A DNA stretch of 64,000 bases from Hymenobacter artigasi (GCF_012275535.1 NZ_JAAVTK010000016.1:1-64000), one strand, 5' to 3'. Positions 47,721-57,555 are shown, numbered from the stretch's first letter. The notes: a model not told the origin generated them from the sequence alone. Translations and numbers: made by a program.

Positions 47721-48659
47721 ATGGCCGACGCGAACGCATCCAAGACTTCCCTTTACGGCGGCATTGCCGCCAACGTAGCTATTGCCATCAGCAAGTTTGT
47801 GGCGGCGTATTTCACCGGCTCCTCAGCCATGCTCTCGGAGGGCATTCACTCGCTCGTGGATACCGGCAACAGCGGCCTGCTGCTCTACGGCACTCACCAG
47901 AGCCAGCGACCGCCCGATGCCGAGCACCCCTTCGGCCACAGCAAGGAGCTGTATTTCTGGGGCTTGATTGTGGCCGTGCTCATCTTTGCCATCGGCGGCG
48001 GCATGTCGTTTTACGAGGGTATCAAGCACATTCAGCATCCCGAGCCCATTGAAGACGCGAGCTGGAACTACGTGGTACTGGGCATTTCTTTTCTGTTCGA
48101 AGGTGTTGCCTTTTACCTCTCGGTGAAAGCCCTGCTGGCCCAGGCCGATACCAACGTGGGCTTCGTGAAAATGCTGCGCACGAGCAAAGACCCGGCGGTA
48201 TTTGCCTCGGTGATGGAAAACCTGGCGGCCCTCGTGGGCCTGGCTTTGGCGGGCCTGGGCGTGTTCCTGGGGCATTTGCTGAACAATCCCTACTTCGATG
48301 GCGGGGCATCCATCGCCATTGGCTTGCTGCTGATGCTGGTGGCCATTTTTCTGGTGGGCCGCACCAAGGGCCTGCTGGTAGGCACCGGCGTAGATGCCAC
48401 CACGCTGGCCAATCTGGAGCGCATTGCCCGCGACCAGCCGCAGGTGCGCGACATCCGCTCGCCCCTCACCATGTACCTCGGCCCAAACGACGTGATGCTG
48501 GCCCTCGACGTCGACTTTGCCGACAACCTAACGTCGAGCGAAGTAGCCACCGCCGTCGAGCGTTTGCAGGACGCCATTCGGGTGGAGCACCCGGAGGTAA
48601 AGCGCATTTTCATCGAGGCCAAGAACCTGGCAAATGCGGCTCCGGTAGAGGGGAAATAG
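47721..48659 (+). CDS. Cation diffusion facilitator (second of a tandem pair)
   Basis: A 312-residue CDF paralogue of the preceding gene, with the same motifs: SEGIHSLVDTGN, HPFGHSKELYFW, ENLAALVGL. The two differ mainly in the loops and the C-terminal domain, as expected from an old duplication. Different metals or a hetero-oligomer are possible. It is followed by a long palindromic repeat. Confidence 0.88.
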   Translation: MADANASKTSLYGGIAANVAIAISKFVAAYFTGSSAMLSEGIHSLVDTGNSGLLLYGTHQSQRPPDAEHPFGHSKELYFWGLIVAVLIFAIGGGMSFYEGIKHIQHPEPIEDASWNYVVLGISFLFEGVAFYLSVKALLAQADTNVGFVKMLRTSKDPAVFASVMENLAALVGLALAGLGVFLGHLLNNPYFDGGASIAIGLLLMLVAIFLVGRTKGLLVGTGVDATTLANLERIARDQPQVRDIRSPLTMYLGPNDVMLALDVDFADNLTSSEVATAVERLQDAIRVEHPEVKRIFIEAKNLANAAPVEGK

Positions 48660-48661
48660 CC

Positions 48662-48785
48662 TGTCATGCTGAGCATTCTGCGCATCAAGCAGAGACCGAA
48701 GCATCTCGCGTGTGGTAGTAATCCAATCGTTAAAAAAGGATTAATGGTGGCAAGCGAGATGCCTCGGCTGCGCTCGGCATGACGG
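48662..48785. repeat. TCATGCTGAGC-type imperfect palindrome
   Basis: The left part (GTCATGCTGAGC, GCATCTCGC) is mirrored by GCGAGATGCC and CGGCATGACGG at the right. Arms are imperfect, with a spacer of about 50 bases. It belongs to the family at 40110. Confidence 0.7.
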
Positions 48786-48899
48786 TCAAAATAAGCCCAA
48801 CGTTAACCCCGGCCCCACTTTTGCGGTAAACCCCCGGTGCGCCCGCCACAGCTACCGGGCTGACGCGGGCGGCCGCCTGTTCCACGCAGCCCCTTTGCT

Positions 48900-50093
48900 A
48901 TGAAAGTTCCTACCCCCGTTGCCTCGCCGTTTCGCTCCTTTTGGTGGGGCGGCTATGAGTGCACCGACCAGCTCAACGCCTTCGGCTACCGCGTCGATTT
49001 CCTGCCCCTCACCGGCCATTTGCAGCTGATTGACGAAGATTATACCGACCTCGGCCCGTTCAACGTCCGCACTGTGCGCGAGGGCATTCGCTGGGCCCAG
49101 ATTGAAAAAACGCCTTATCAATATGATTTCAGCACGGTAAAAGTCATGCTCGAAGCCGGGCAGCGCCACGGCATTCAGCAGGTGTGGGATTTGTGCCACT
49201 TCGGCTACCCCGACGACCTCACGCCGCTGCACCCGCTGTTTGCCCGGCGCTTTGCCGCACTGTGCCGCGCTTTCGTGGATTTCTACCGCAGCCAGCGGCC
49301 CGACGATGTGCTCATCGTTACGCCCATCAACGAAGTCAGCTTCATCAGCTGGCTCGGGGGCGATGCCCGCGGCACCACGCCCTACTGCCACAACCAGGGC
49401 TGGGACGTGAAATACGGCCTCATGCGCGCCTACATCGAAGGAGCCCACGCCCTGCGCGAGGCCGACCCCAGCATCCGCATGCTAAGCACCGAGCCGCTGG
49501 TACACATCGTGCCGCCGCTGCACGCCACGCCCCGCGAGCGCCGCTGGGCCCGTGAGGCCCACGACAACCAGTTTCAGGCCACTGATATGCTGGCAGGCCG
49601 CAAATGCCCCGAGCTGGGCGGGCGCGAAGACCTGCTCGACATCGTGGGCTTCAACTATTACTACGACAACCAGTGGCAGAACGGTACGCCCAATAAGCTG
49701 GGCTGGAACGATGACGTGCCCGACCCGCGCTGGGTGCCCCTGCGCAACCTGCTGCGCTCGGCCCACAAGCGCTACCGCCGCCCCTTCGCCCTCACCGAAA
49801 CCAGCCACCCCGGCGTCGACCGCCCCCAGTGGCTGCGCATGATTGCCGAAGAATGCGGCGCCGTGCTTCGCGAGGGCCTGCCGCTGCAAGGCATCTGCCT
49901 CTACCCCATCATCGACCGTCCCAACTGGGACCACCTCGACCAGTGGCACCAGTCCGGCCTCTGGGATGCCGACCTCAGCCAGCCCGGCCCCGCCCGCGTG
50001 CTGCACCAGCCCAGCGCCGATGCTCTGCTGGCCGCGCAAGCCACAGTAGCCGAAGCAGCGCCCGTGCGCCGGCCCCGGGCGCTGCTGGTGTAG
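48900..50093 (+). CDS. GH1-like beta-glycosidase
   Basis: A 397-residue protein with a TIM-barrel glycosidase look. TPINEVSFISWL holds the acid/base Glu in the usual N-E pair near residue 143, and ALTETSHPG near 300 holds the nucleophile Glu. It resembles a COG2723/clan-A type (beta-glucosidase-like), shorter than classical GH1 enzymes. There is no signal peptide. The stop codon lies inside a palindromic repeat. The sugar is unknown. Confidence 0.75.
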   Translation: MKVPTPVASPFRSFWWGGYECTDQLNAFGYRVDFLPLTGHLQLIDEDYTDLGPFNVRTVREGIRWAQIEKTPYQYDFSTVKVMLEAGQRHGIQQVWDLCHFGYPDDLTPLHPLFARRFAALCRAFVDFYRSQRPDDVLIVTPINEVSFISWLGGDARGTTPYCHNQGWDVKYGLMRAYIEGAHALREADPSIRMLSTEPLVHIVPPLHATPRERRWAREAHDNQFQATDMLAGRKCPELGGREDLLDIVGFNYYYDNQWQNGTPNKLGWNDDVPDPRWVPLRNLLRSAHKRYRRPFALTETSHPGVDRPQWLRMIAEECGAVLREGLPLQGICLYPIIDRPNWDHLDQWHQSGLWDADLSQPGPARVLHQPSADALLAAQATVAEAAPVRRPRALLV

Positions 50094-50176
50094 CGCGAAC
50101 TCTGTAGTTCGCGTCCCCGCGCCGTTCACAAATTGTTGAAACGGCGCGGGGACGCGAACTACAAAGTTCACGCTAC
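50090..50176. repeat. Palindromic repeat that supplies a stop codon
   Basis: Arms of about 37 bases run from GTAGCGCGAACT to AAGTTCACGCTAC, with loop cacaaattgttg and few mismatches. The TAG at 50091-50093 ends the glycosidase. A second copy is at 63832-63916. Confidence 0.88.
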
Positions 50177-50190
50177 TGTATTTTTGGCGC

Positions 50191-50682
50191 ATGGACGCCA
50201 CAGTTTATCTGCCCACGCCCCTCGGCCCCCTCGCCCTCACCGGCTCCGACGCGGGCCTGAGCGCCGTCACGTTTCTTGAAGACACGGATGCTACCCCGAC
50301 ACTTCCAGCCGCAGTTCCGGACTGCCTGCGCCCGGCGCACCAGCAGCTGCAAGCATATTTTGGCCGCGAGCTACGGGAGTTTGACCTTACTTATGATTCC
50401 GATTTCGGCACCGATTTCCAGCGGCAGGTATGGCGGGCGCTGCTGGGCATCGGCTACGGCCGCACGGCCTCCTACCTCGACGTGGCCAAGGTATTGAACA
50501 ATCCCAAATCCGTCCGGGCCGTAGGCGCAGCCAACGGCCAGAACCCGCTGGCCATCGTGTGGCCCTGCCACCGCATCATTGGGGCCGATGGCAGCCTCAC
50601 GGGCTACGCCGGCGGCATGCACCGCAAGAAGTGGCTGCTGGAATTTGAGCAGCCGGTCAGACAGGGCGGGCTGTTTGGGTAG
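50191..50682 (+). CDS. ogt: Methylated-DNA-protein-cysteine methyltransferase
   Basis: A 163-residue O6-alkylguanine-DNA alkyltransferase that takes the methyl from O6-methylguanine onto a Cys. The C-terminal domain has FQRQVWRALLGIGYGRTASY, RAVGAANGQNPLAIVWPCHR (active Cys) and IIGADGSLTGYAGGMHRKKWLLEFE. The length fits stand-alone Ogt. It lies 15 bases after a palindromic repeat. Confidence 0.93.
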   Translation: MDATVYLPTPLGPLALTGSDAGLSAVTFLEDTDATPTLPAAVPDCLRPAHQQLQAYFGRELREFDLTYDSDFGTDFQRQVWRALLGIGYGRTASYLDVAKVLNNPKSVRAVGAANGQNPLAIVWPCHRIIGADGSLTGYAGGMHRKKWLLEFEQPVRQGGLFG

Positions 50683-50685
50683 GAG

Positions 50686-50769
50686 GTGGATTGGTGGGTT
50701 AGTGGATTTCACAGACCTTATAAAATCAGCCTTCCGTCAACCCACCACCTCACTAACCCACCAATCCAC
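50686..50769. repeat. Inverted repeat between convergent genes
   Basis: GTGGATTGGTGGGTTAGTG (50686-50704) and its exact complement (50751-50769) flank a 46-base loop. It may terminate both ogt and the esterase gene. Confidence 0.75.
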
Positions 50770-50770
50770 A

Positions 50771-51655
50771 CTACGCTCCCACCAGCTTCAGCAGGCCCTT
50801 ATAGATAATGTTGTGCTGCCAATACAGTTGCAACACCATGGGAATGTGGTGTCTGCCCGGAATAATGGTGTACGGCGCGGGCTGTCCGGTCGCCTTCAGC
50901 CTATCACGGAAGCGCCCCGAGCTGCCGCTGATGCTCGGGTACGTTTCGCCACCGATGTAAAAAATGAACGGCGGCAGGTTGGGCTTAATCTTGTAGATGG
51001 GCGACATTTCCTTCCACACGGCCGGGTCTTTGCCGAAGGGCACGAGGTATTGGGCGTCGCCCTCATACTTCATTTCCTTGAGGTAGCTGTACATATCCAG
51101 CCCCGCCGGGTCGTCCATGATGGCGCCTTTTACCGGATTCTGAGGCAGACCATTTTTCGCTAATAATTCGTCATCGGTAGCCAGCAGGGCGGCCAGACCG
51201 CCGCCCGCCGAGTGGCCCATCACGAACACGCGCTGCGGGTCGCCGCCGTATTGCTTGATGTTGTTTACCGTCCAGGCCAGGGCGCGGGCGCAGTCGGCCG
51301 CCTGCTCGGGCACGTGCACGGGCGGGGCGAGGCGGTAGTTAATCACCACGGCCACCACGCCCTGCTTGGCCAGCCGCCGGCCGATGAAGGTGTAGATGTT
51401 CTTGTTGCCGCTCGTCCAGCTACCGCCGTGGATGAAGAGGACGACGGGATACCCGGCCCCGTTCGGCGCGGCTTTTTTGGGCGAATAAACATCCAGAATA
51501 TGACGCTCCTTGTCGAAATCGGGGGCCGAGGCGGGCACGTAGGCCACGTCTTTGGTGCGGTGGCTGGGGCGGGCCACCACGTATTCGGTGGCCAGCATGA
51601 TGACCACAACAGCCAGCAGTACGGCCACGGGAGTCAGCAAAAAGAAACGACGCAT
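50771..51655 (-). CDS. Alpha/beta hydrolase, esterase/lipase type
   Basis: A 294-residue esterase of the hormone-sensitive-lipase-like group. The N-terminal hydrophobic segment (residues 5-25) is a signal anchor. VVLFIHGGSWTSG is the oxyanion HGG, GHSAGGGLAALL holds the nucleophile Ser, and GRHHIPMVL holds the His. The substrate is unknown. It is complete. Confidence 0.85.
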   Translation of the reverse strand: MRRFFLLTPVAVLLAVVVIMLATEYVVARPSHRTKDVAYVPASAPDFDKERHILDVYSPKKAAPNGAGYPVVLFIHGGSWTSGNKNIYTFIGRRLAKQGVVAVVINYRLAPPVHVPEQAADCARALAWTVNNIKQYGGDPQRVFVMGHSAGGGLAALLATDDELLAKNGLPQNPVKGAIMDDPAGLDMYSYLKEMKYEGDAQYLVPFGKDPAVWKEMSPIYKIKPNLPPFIFYIGGETYPSISGSSGRFRDRLKATGQPAPYTIIPGRHHIPMVLQLYWQHNIIYKGLLKLVGA

Positions 51656-51784
51656 GCGCGGGGATTAAGCAGAAGGGCCTGCGGCCGAATGCCGGCGCAG
51701 GAGCTACACCTACGCCCGGGCCGGGCCGGCAGTTTGCCCAGCGGTGGCGCGGCACCGGGGCCGGGTGCTTGGCAGCATTGGCTT

Positions 51785-51792
51785 TATCTTTG
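51785..51792 (+). promoter_or_regulatory. TATCTTTG promoter element
   Basis: TATCTTTG matches TAnnTTTG and lies 64 bases before GTG 51856, which supports that start over the frame from 51769. Confidence 0.45.
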
Positions 51793-51855
51793 TCAGAACG
51801 GCTGCTGGCTGGCTTTTTGCCGGGCCGGGCTTCCCTCATTTATTTATTCGCACCC

Positions 51856-52623
51856 GTGTTGATTTCTGCTTTGCCTAAGAATATTTCGGCGGCCCTGGCC
51901 GCCCTGCTGCTGGCAGGCCTGCTGGGAGCCGCGCCCGCCCAGGCCCAGCGCAAGGGCGCAGCCGCCCCCACCGTGAACGCCGATGGCAGCCTGGCCACCC
52001 CGGCCCCCAGCAAGCCCATGCGCCTGCAGCCCCTGTTCGGTGGCCTCAGCCCCACGCAGGCCACCCAGGTTATCGGCGAGGCGCAGCTCAAGGCCATCGC
52101 CGCCAGCTTCGCCTCCACGGCCGAAGCCAGCACGTTCTTCACCAACAAGGGCTACGAGTACCTGCGCGAAAACCAGCCCGACACCGCCGCCTACCGCTTC
52201 AACCTGGCCTGGCTCCTCAACCCCCAGAATGCCGAAGCCTACCGCGGCCTGGGCATCATCGCCAGCGAGCAGCCCACCCCCGACGCCGCCATTGCCCTGC
52301 TGAGCAAGGGCTTCGGCATTGCCCCCACCAGCACCCTGCTCATGAGCGATTTGGGCGCGAGCTACCTCATCCGCTACGGCCAGACCAAGAAGAAAAAGGA
52401 CCTGACCATGGGCCTCACCCTGCTGCAGCGCGCCACCGCCGCCGACCCCACCAACGCCAATGGCTGGCAGCAGCTGGCCCGCGGCCTCTACTACCAGGAA
52501 AAGTATGCCGAGGCCTGGGATGCCGTGCACAAAGGCCAGAACGCCAGCGTCGGCAGCCTCGATTTCGACCTCGTCACCGACCTGCTGGCCAAGCTGCCCG
52601 ACCCGCAGGGCACCTTCAAATAA
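51856..52623 (+). CDS. Exported TPR-like protein
   Basis: A 255-residue secreted protein. The start is GTG 51856, giving a signal peptide (LPKNISAALAALLLAGLLG, cut near AQAQ). The mature part has tetratricopeptide-like helices: SFFTNKGYEYLRENQPDTAA-type, YRFNLAWLLNPQNAEAYRGLG, GWQQLARGLYYQEKYAEAWD. It probably mediates protein contacts in the periplasm. It is followed by an outer-membrane protein gene. Confidence 0.7.
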   Translation: MLISALPKNISAALAALLLAGLLGAAPAQAQRKGAAAPTVNADGSLATPAPSKPMRLQPLFGGLSPTQATQVIGEAQLKAIAASFASTAEASTFFTNKGYEYLRENQPDTAAYRFNLAWLLNPQNAEAYRGLGIIASEQPTPDAAIALLSKGFGIAPTSTLLMSDLGASYLIRYGQTKKKKDLTMGLTLLQRATAADPTNANGWQQLARGLYYQEKYAEAWDAVHKGQNASVGSLDFDLVTDLLAKLPDPQGTFK

Positions 52624-52704
52624 ACCCCGGCCGGCAGACGGATTTCAGCGGTTTAGGCGTTGGGTTCCGTATAGGCGTTTTTTGCTTCACTTTAGTTGGA
52701 TAGT

Positions 52705-53439
52705 ATGCGGTTTCGCTCGTTGATTTTTGGAGGACTGGCGGCTGGCGCACTTAGCAGCCACCCGGCCCTGGCGCAGTACCACCACCCCGTGCGGCACTAC
52801 AACCGCCAGGAGCGGGCCTACTTCCGGGGGCCGCTGCACGTCACGCTAGGCGGCGGCACGGCCCTCTATAATGGTGACCTGGGCAACAGCCTCGGCGATA
52901 ATTTCCTGGGCCCGGCCCTGAGCCTGGGCGTACTCTATCGCCTCACGCCGCACCTGCACCTGGGCAGTGAGTTCTCCTATGTGCAGATGGGCGCGCGCGA
53001 CAAAGCCAAGGAGCGGGGCTATGCCTTCACCAGCACCAACGGTTTGGGCACGGTTTTCTTCCGGTTCGATTTATTGCCCGACGAGTCCGTTTTTGCCTCC
53101 TCCATGGCTGAAGCACCCGTTTTCCAGGTGTTTGTGCAGGGCGGCGCGGGGCTGCTGCTCTACAATCCGCAGGCTTACTACGGCACGGAGCGCGCCAATG
53201 GCAGCACGTCCTTCCTGCCGCCCGAGCGCAACGACTACCCGGCCCTGGCCGGCGCGTTCCCAGTGGGCGCGGGCTTCGGCGTGCGCCTTACCGATAAGCT
53301 GCGTGCCAACCTCGAAGGCAACTACTACTTCACCACCACCGACCAGCTCGACGACATCAACCTGCGCCTCGGCGGGGCCTCGGCCAGTAAAGACGGTTTC
53401 GGCACAGTGATGCTCAAGCTGGATTACTCGCTGAAATAA
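52705..53439 (+). CDS. Outer-membrane beta-barrel protein
   Basis: A 244-residue protein with a signal peptide (MRFRSLIFGGLAAGALSSHP) and alternating hydrophobic strands ending in LDYSLK: GPLHVTLGGGTALYNGDLG, LSLGVLYRLTPHLHLGSEFSY, GAGFGVRLTDKLRANLEGNYY. The barrel is of about eight strands, OmpA-like in length but without the C-terminal peptidoglycan domain. A shared terminator with the M4 gene follows. Confidence 0.8.
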   Translation: MRFRSLIFGGLAAGALSSHPALAQYHHPVRHYNRQERAYFRGPLHVTLGGGTALYNGDLGNSLGDNFLGPALSLGVLYRLTPHLHLGSEFSYVQMGARDKAKERGYAFTSTNGLGTVFFRFDLLPDESVFASSMAEAPVFQVFVQGGAGLLLYNPQAYYGTERANGSTSFLPPERNDYPALAGAFPVGAGFGVRLTDKLRANLEGNYYFTTTDQLDDINLRLGGASASKDGFGTVMLKLDYSLK

Positions 53440-53492
53440 GCGCCCGGCGGGTGGGGCCGCCCCTTCGCTCCCCGACAAAACAAGCCCAACGA

Positions 53493-53525
53493 AAAAGACC
53501 CGCCAGCAATGCTGGCGGGTCTTTT
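53493..53525. terminator. Bidirectional terminator
   Basis: AAAAGACCCGCCAGC-AAT-GCTGGCGGGTCTTTT, 15-base perfect arms, between convergent genes. Confidence 0.9.
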
Positions 53526-53551
53526 CTATTAGCTTTTGCTCAGAGAGAAAC

Positions 53552-56005
53552 CTACTCTTTCACAAAGCGCTGGTGGAACACTTTCTGCCCGTCGCTCACG
53601 CTCAGGGTGTACATGCCCTTGGCCAGGCCGCCGATTTGCAGCGTGCCGTTGCTGAAGCTGGTGCCGTTCACACGGGCACCACGGATGTCCGTTACCACCA
53701 CGCTAGTTGCCTCGGCGTTGCCGGGTAGCAGCAGCTGGATGGCCGTAGTAGCGGGGTTGGGGTACACTTCCAGGGTGCGGGCCAGCTCGTTGCCAATGGG
53801 CGTAGCTTCGCCGGTGAGGGTGGCAGGAGCAAGCGCCGCGCCGCCGGTGATGTTCACCGTGTAGTCCTCGGCTTCGCCGTAGCTGAAGGTGCCGCAGCTG
53901 GTGGTGGCACTAGCGTCGCTCATCACAATGCGCAGGCGGGTCGCGCCGTTCTTGGCCGTGGCAGGCACCGTGAACGTGCCGCTCAGCGTGCCCGTGCTGG
54001 CGCTGCTGCCGCTCACTATCGTTTCACCGGCATCGGTGAATACACCGTTCTGGTTGTAGTCGATGTAGATTTTGAAGTACTCGGTGTAAGCCGTGCTGGC
54101 GAAACCAGCCGAGAAGCGGATGGTCTGCGACGAACCAGCGGCGATGCTCGTGCTCAGCGCGGTGCCGTTGTAGTAGCCGGCATCCGATGCCGACGTGCGG
54201 TTGATGCTGCCCAGATTCACAAGGTCAATCCACTCGTAGGACTGGCTGGTGCCCTTCACGGTGCAGTACGTGGTGGTCGGCGGAGGCGTAGTGCCACCGG
54301 CGGCAGCGCCCACACCCACGGCAAACCATGCGTTGGTCACGGCCGTTACCTGGGCCGAGCCGGCACCGTAGAGGTCGGTAGCCGCCTGAATGGCAAACGT
54401 CCGGGCCTGTGCGTAGGTCGAGCTGGCCGTCATGTACACGCTTTCCATGCGGTAGGTGATTTTGGCGGCGGCGTCGATGCCCACTCCGGTTACGGCGTAA
54501 GTGCCGCCGCCTTCGTTAGTGCCCGATTTGCCCACGGCCAAGATGTAGTACCAATGGTTGAGCACGCCCGAGTTGGTGTGCACACCGCCCTGGTCATTGG
54601 CATTGGAAGGCGACGAGGTAGTAGCTACCCAGTACTGGCCCTTGTAGTACGCGGGCTGGCCCAGCGACTTAGGGTCGCTCATCGAGCGCAAGGCGGCCTG
54701 CTGCTTGTCGATTTCCTCGCCAATGAGCCAGGTCGATTTCGCCTTCACACCGCCCGAGGTAAAGCCCAGGTTAGCCACGGCATATGCCTCAATCGAAGCG
54801 CCCCAGATGTCGGAAAGGCCTTCGTTCATGGCCCCCGATTCGTTGGCGTAGGTCAGGTTGGCAGTGGTTTCGCACACAGCGTGGCCAATTTCGTGGCCGC
54901 ACACGTCCAGCGCCGTCAGGGGGCGGAAGCGCGTTGCGCCGTCGCCGTAGGTCATCACCGAGCCGTTCCAGTAGGCATTCTCGTAGCCTGCGCCGCCGGG
55001 CACATCGTCGAAATGCACGTAGCTTTTGATTTTAGCCCCGGCGTTGTTGTAGCTGTTGCGGCCGTGCACGTTCTTCCAGTAGTCGTAGGTGGCTTGGGCT
55101 CCCACGTGGGCATCGCCGGCCACGTTGTCGAAGTTGGCGTTGTTGTATTCGGCCGAGGTCCAGTTGTTGTCGGCATCCACGAAGTCGGTGGCGGCCGTGT
55201 AGCTGTTGCCCTTTTTGCAGTTATAGGTTTCGATGCCCAGGCCGCGGGTGGTGCCTTCGCGCAGGAAGTAGCCGCCCGTGGTGGTGCCATCGGCAATGGT
55301 GCGGCTGCCGCTGTAGGCGGTGGCAAACGTGCCGGTGGCCGCTGCATGCTTAATAATGGCATCCGTCATCACCACCGCGCCGTTGCTGGCATCAACGTAC
55401 ACAAACGCGCGGCTGATTGGCTCAGCGGCGTACACGTTGAATTTCCAAGCCAGCACCAGCGGGCCGTTTTCGGCGCTTTTGCGGTTGTCGCGCACAATTA
55501 CCAGCTCGCCGGCAGGGCGGAAGGTGGCGGCGTCGGCCTCATTGGTTTGCCACATGTATTTGCTGGCACCCACGTGGGCCGTGGCGGCAGCCAAGGCGGC
55601 CTTTTCGCTCAGCGAAGGCGTGATGTTCAGGCCCGAAATCTTCTCAAAATCGCCGCTGATGGATTCTACCACACCGCCCTTGGCGTGCACCGTATAGTCG
55701 GCATGCTCCACGCGGATGCCCTGGTAGTACTGGGCAAATTTCTGGTGGGTGAAGCCCAGCTGGTCGGTTTCAACACTGCGCTGCACCATTTGGTCGGCAG
55801 TTGTGAGGCCCAGCTGCTGGCGCAGCACCTGGTCACTGCTGGCCCCGCGGTAGGCCATTTTGCCTTCGGCATTAAATTGTACCAGCACGGGCTGGTTGTC
55901 TTCGCCCAGCACTTTGGTCTGAATACGTGAGGCATCCTGAGCCTGTGCAGAAGTAGCTAACGCGCCAAACATAAGCAAGGCAGCGGCAGAGTATTGTTTT
56001 TTCAT
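53552..56005 (-). CDS. M4 (thermolysin-family) metallopeptidase with T9SS sorting domain
   Basis: An 817-residue secreted protease. A signal peptide (about 1-23) and a FTP/PepSY-type propeptide lead to the M4 domain, with the zinc motif GHEIGHAV near 370 and the distal Glu in NEGLSDIWG. A GEVED-type domain (about 600-735, FSYGEAEDYTV) follows. The C-terminus (LEVYPNPATTAIQLLLPG) is a type A T9SS sorting domain with PNP and the final KGMYTLSVSDG. It is exported and fixed by type IX secretion. ATG 56005 is chosen for the signal peptide. Confidence 0.93.
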   Translation of the reverse strand: MKKQYSAAALLMFGALATSAQAQDASRIQTKVLGEDNQPVLVQFNAEGKMAYRGASSDQVLRQQLGLTTADQMVQRSVETDQLGFTHQKFAQYYQGIRVEHADYTVHAKGGVVESISGDFEKISGLNITPSLSEKAALAAATAHVGASKYMWQTNEADAATFRPAGELVIVRDNRKSAENGPLVLAWKFNVYAAEPISRAFVYVDASNGAVVMTDAIIKHAAATGTFATAYSGSRTIADGTTTGGYFLREGTTRGLGIETYNCKKGNSYTAATDFVDADNNWTSAEYNNANFDNVAGDAHVGAQATYDYWKNVHGRNSYNNAGAKIKSYVHFDDVPGGAGYENAYWNGSVMTYGDGATRFRPLTALDVCGHEIGHAVCETTANLTYANESGAMNEGLSDIWGASIEAYAVANLGFTSGGVKAKSTWLIGEEIDKQQAALRSMSDPKSLGQPAYYKGQYWVATTSSPSNANDQGGVHTNSGVLNHWYYILAVGKSGTNEGGGTYAVTGVGIDAAAKITYRMESVYMTASSTYAQARTFAIQAATDLYGAGSAQVTAVTNAWFAVGVGAAAGGTTPPPTTTYCTVKGTSQSYEWIDLVNLGSINRTSASDAGYYNGTALSTSIAAGSSQTIRFSAGFASTAYTEYFKIYIDYNQNGVFTDAGETIVSGSSASTGTLSGTFTVPATAKNGATRLRIVMSDASATTSCGTFSYGEAEDYTVNITGGAALAPATLTGEATPIGNELARTLEVYPNPATTAIQLLLPGNAEATSVVVTDIRGARVNGTSFSNGTLQIGGLAKGMYTLSVSDGQKVFHQRFVKE

Positions 56006-56232
56006 GGAATTAACAAAGTTGATTATGAGAAACCGGTTTGAGCATTTCTTAACGTTTTGCATCAAATCTGTCGCAACATAGGCAACTTTATCAGCGATAA
56101 CCGTCAATCGTCATGAGTTTATCAATAATGCCCGAATCTTGCACGTTCCATGAACAAACAATGAAGCTTCAATTGCACTTAACCAAATTGTAACATTCCT
56201 TTAACCAGAATAACTATCTGGTTTGATTATTG

Positions 56233-57555
56233 CTACGGTTTTTTGGCGCTGAGATAGTCGGCGGCCAGCGTAGCCAAGGTTTTTACGCCCAGCGTGAGGC
56301 CGCTTTCGTCGATGCGAAAACCGGCCGTGTGGTGGTCGGCGGCGGTGGCGGGGTCCTGCCCTTTGGTCATGCCGCCCACGAAGAGAAACACGCCGGGCAC
56401 CTTTTCCTGGTAGAACGAAAAGTCCTCGGCACCGGTCACGGCCTTGATTTCGTGGACGTTGGAGGCCCCGGCCACGGCTTGCAGCGTGGGCAGCATCTGG
56501 GCGGTGAGGGCGGGGTTGTTGATGGTGATGGGCACGTAGGGCTCAATGGTGACTTCGGCCGTGGCCCCGGCGCTCTCAGCAATGTTGGTGGCAATGCGGC
56601 GGATGCTGGCCCAGATTTGCTTTTGCACCTCCGGGTTCAGCGCCCGCACGGTACCCGACATCTCCACATCGGGCGGAATGACGTTGTAGCGCACCCCGCC
56701 GTTGATGGTGCCCACCGTGACCACGGCCGCGTCGTCAATCAGCTTTACTTCGCGGCTCACGATGGTTTGCAGGCCCATAATAATCTGGGCGGCGGTCACC
56801 ACCGGGTCCACGCTGTACCAGGGAGCGGCCCCGTGGGCCCCTTTGCCGTGCACCTTGATGGTGAAGCGGTCGGACGAAGCCATTTCGCCGCCGGGCCGGT
56901 AATTGAGGTTGCCCACCTCAGTCTTGGCATTGATGTGCACGCCGAACACGGCATCGACCTTGGGCTTGTCGAGTACGCCTTCCTTCACCATGAGCTTGGC
57001 CCCGCCCTCCACGCCCGGCAGCGAGCCTTCCTCGGCGGGCTGGAAAATGAACTTCACGGTGCCGGGCAGGTCGGCTTTTACCTGGCTCAGCACCTCGGCC
57101 GCGCCCATGAGCATGGCGACGTGGGTATCGTGGCCGCAGGCGTGCATCACGCCCACGGGCTGGCCCAGGTAGGTGGCTTTCACCTTGGAGGCAAAGGGCA
57201 AATCGTTGTTTTCGGTGAGGGGCAGGCCGTCCATGTCGGCGCGCAGGGCCACCACCGGGCCGGGCTTGCCGCCCCGCAAAATACCCACCACGCCGGTGCG
57301 GCCCACGCCGGTCTGCACTTCCAGGCCCAGCTTTTTGAGGTGCGCGGCGATGATGCCGGCGGTGCGGGTTTCCTGGTTGCCCAGCTCGGGATGCTCGTGA
57401 ATATCACGCCGCCAGGCAATGACTTTGCTTTCTTCCTGGGTGGCCAGCTGGGCAATACGGGCATCGAGGGCCGTATTCTGAGCGTGGGCGGTGGGAGCGG
57501 CGGCCAGCGCCAGCACAAGGCCGGCCGGCAAAGCAGAAAGTAAAAAGCGCATCAT
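56233..57555 (-). CDS. M20 family amidohydrolase/metallopeptidase, exported
   Basis: A 440-residue M20/amidohydrolase of the hippurate-hydrolase/N-acyl-amino-acid branch. A signal peptide (about 1-25) is followed by EHPELGNQETRT, VVALRADMDGLPL, MHACGHDTHVAMLMG and FQPAEEG, the metal-ligand motifs. The tetramer-type lid domain lies in the middle. It hydrolyses acyl or amide bonds in the periplasm. The start is ATG 57555 or 57552. Confidence 0.9.
   Translation of the reverse strand: MMRFLLSALPAGLVLALAAAPTAHAQNTALDARIAQLATQEESKVIAWRRDIHEHPELGNQETRTAGIIAAHLKKLGLEVQTGVGRTGVVGILRGGKPGPVVALRADMDGLPLTENNDLPFASKVKATYLGQPVGVMHACGHDTHVAMLMGAAEVLSQVKADLPGTVKFIFQPAEEGSLPGVEGGAKLMVKEGVLDKPKVDAVFGVHINAKTEVGNLNYRPGGEMASSDRFTIKVHGKGAHGAAPWYSVDPVVTAAQIIMGLQTIVSREVKLIDDAAVVTVGTINGGVRYNVIPPDVEMSGTVRALNPEVQKQIWASIRRIATNIAESAGATAEVTIEPYVPITINNPALTAQMLPTLQAVAGASNVHEIKAVTGAEDFSFYQEKVPGVFLFVGGMTKGQDPATAADHHTAGFRIDESGLTLGVKTLATLAADYLSAKKP

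Noticed and set aside
56230..57543. Long open frame antisense to the M20 amidohydrolase
   Set aside because: Composition is shadow-like (Gly/His/Val), while the minus strand has clear catalytic motifs.
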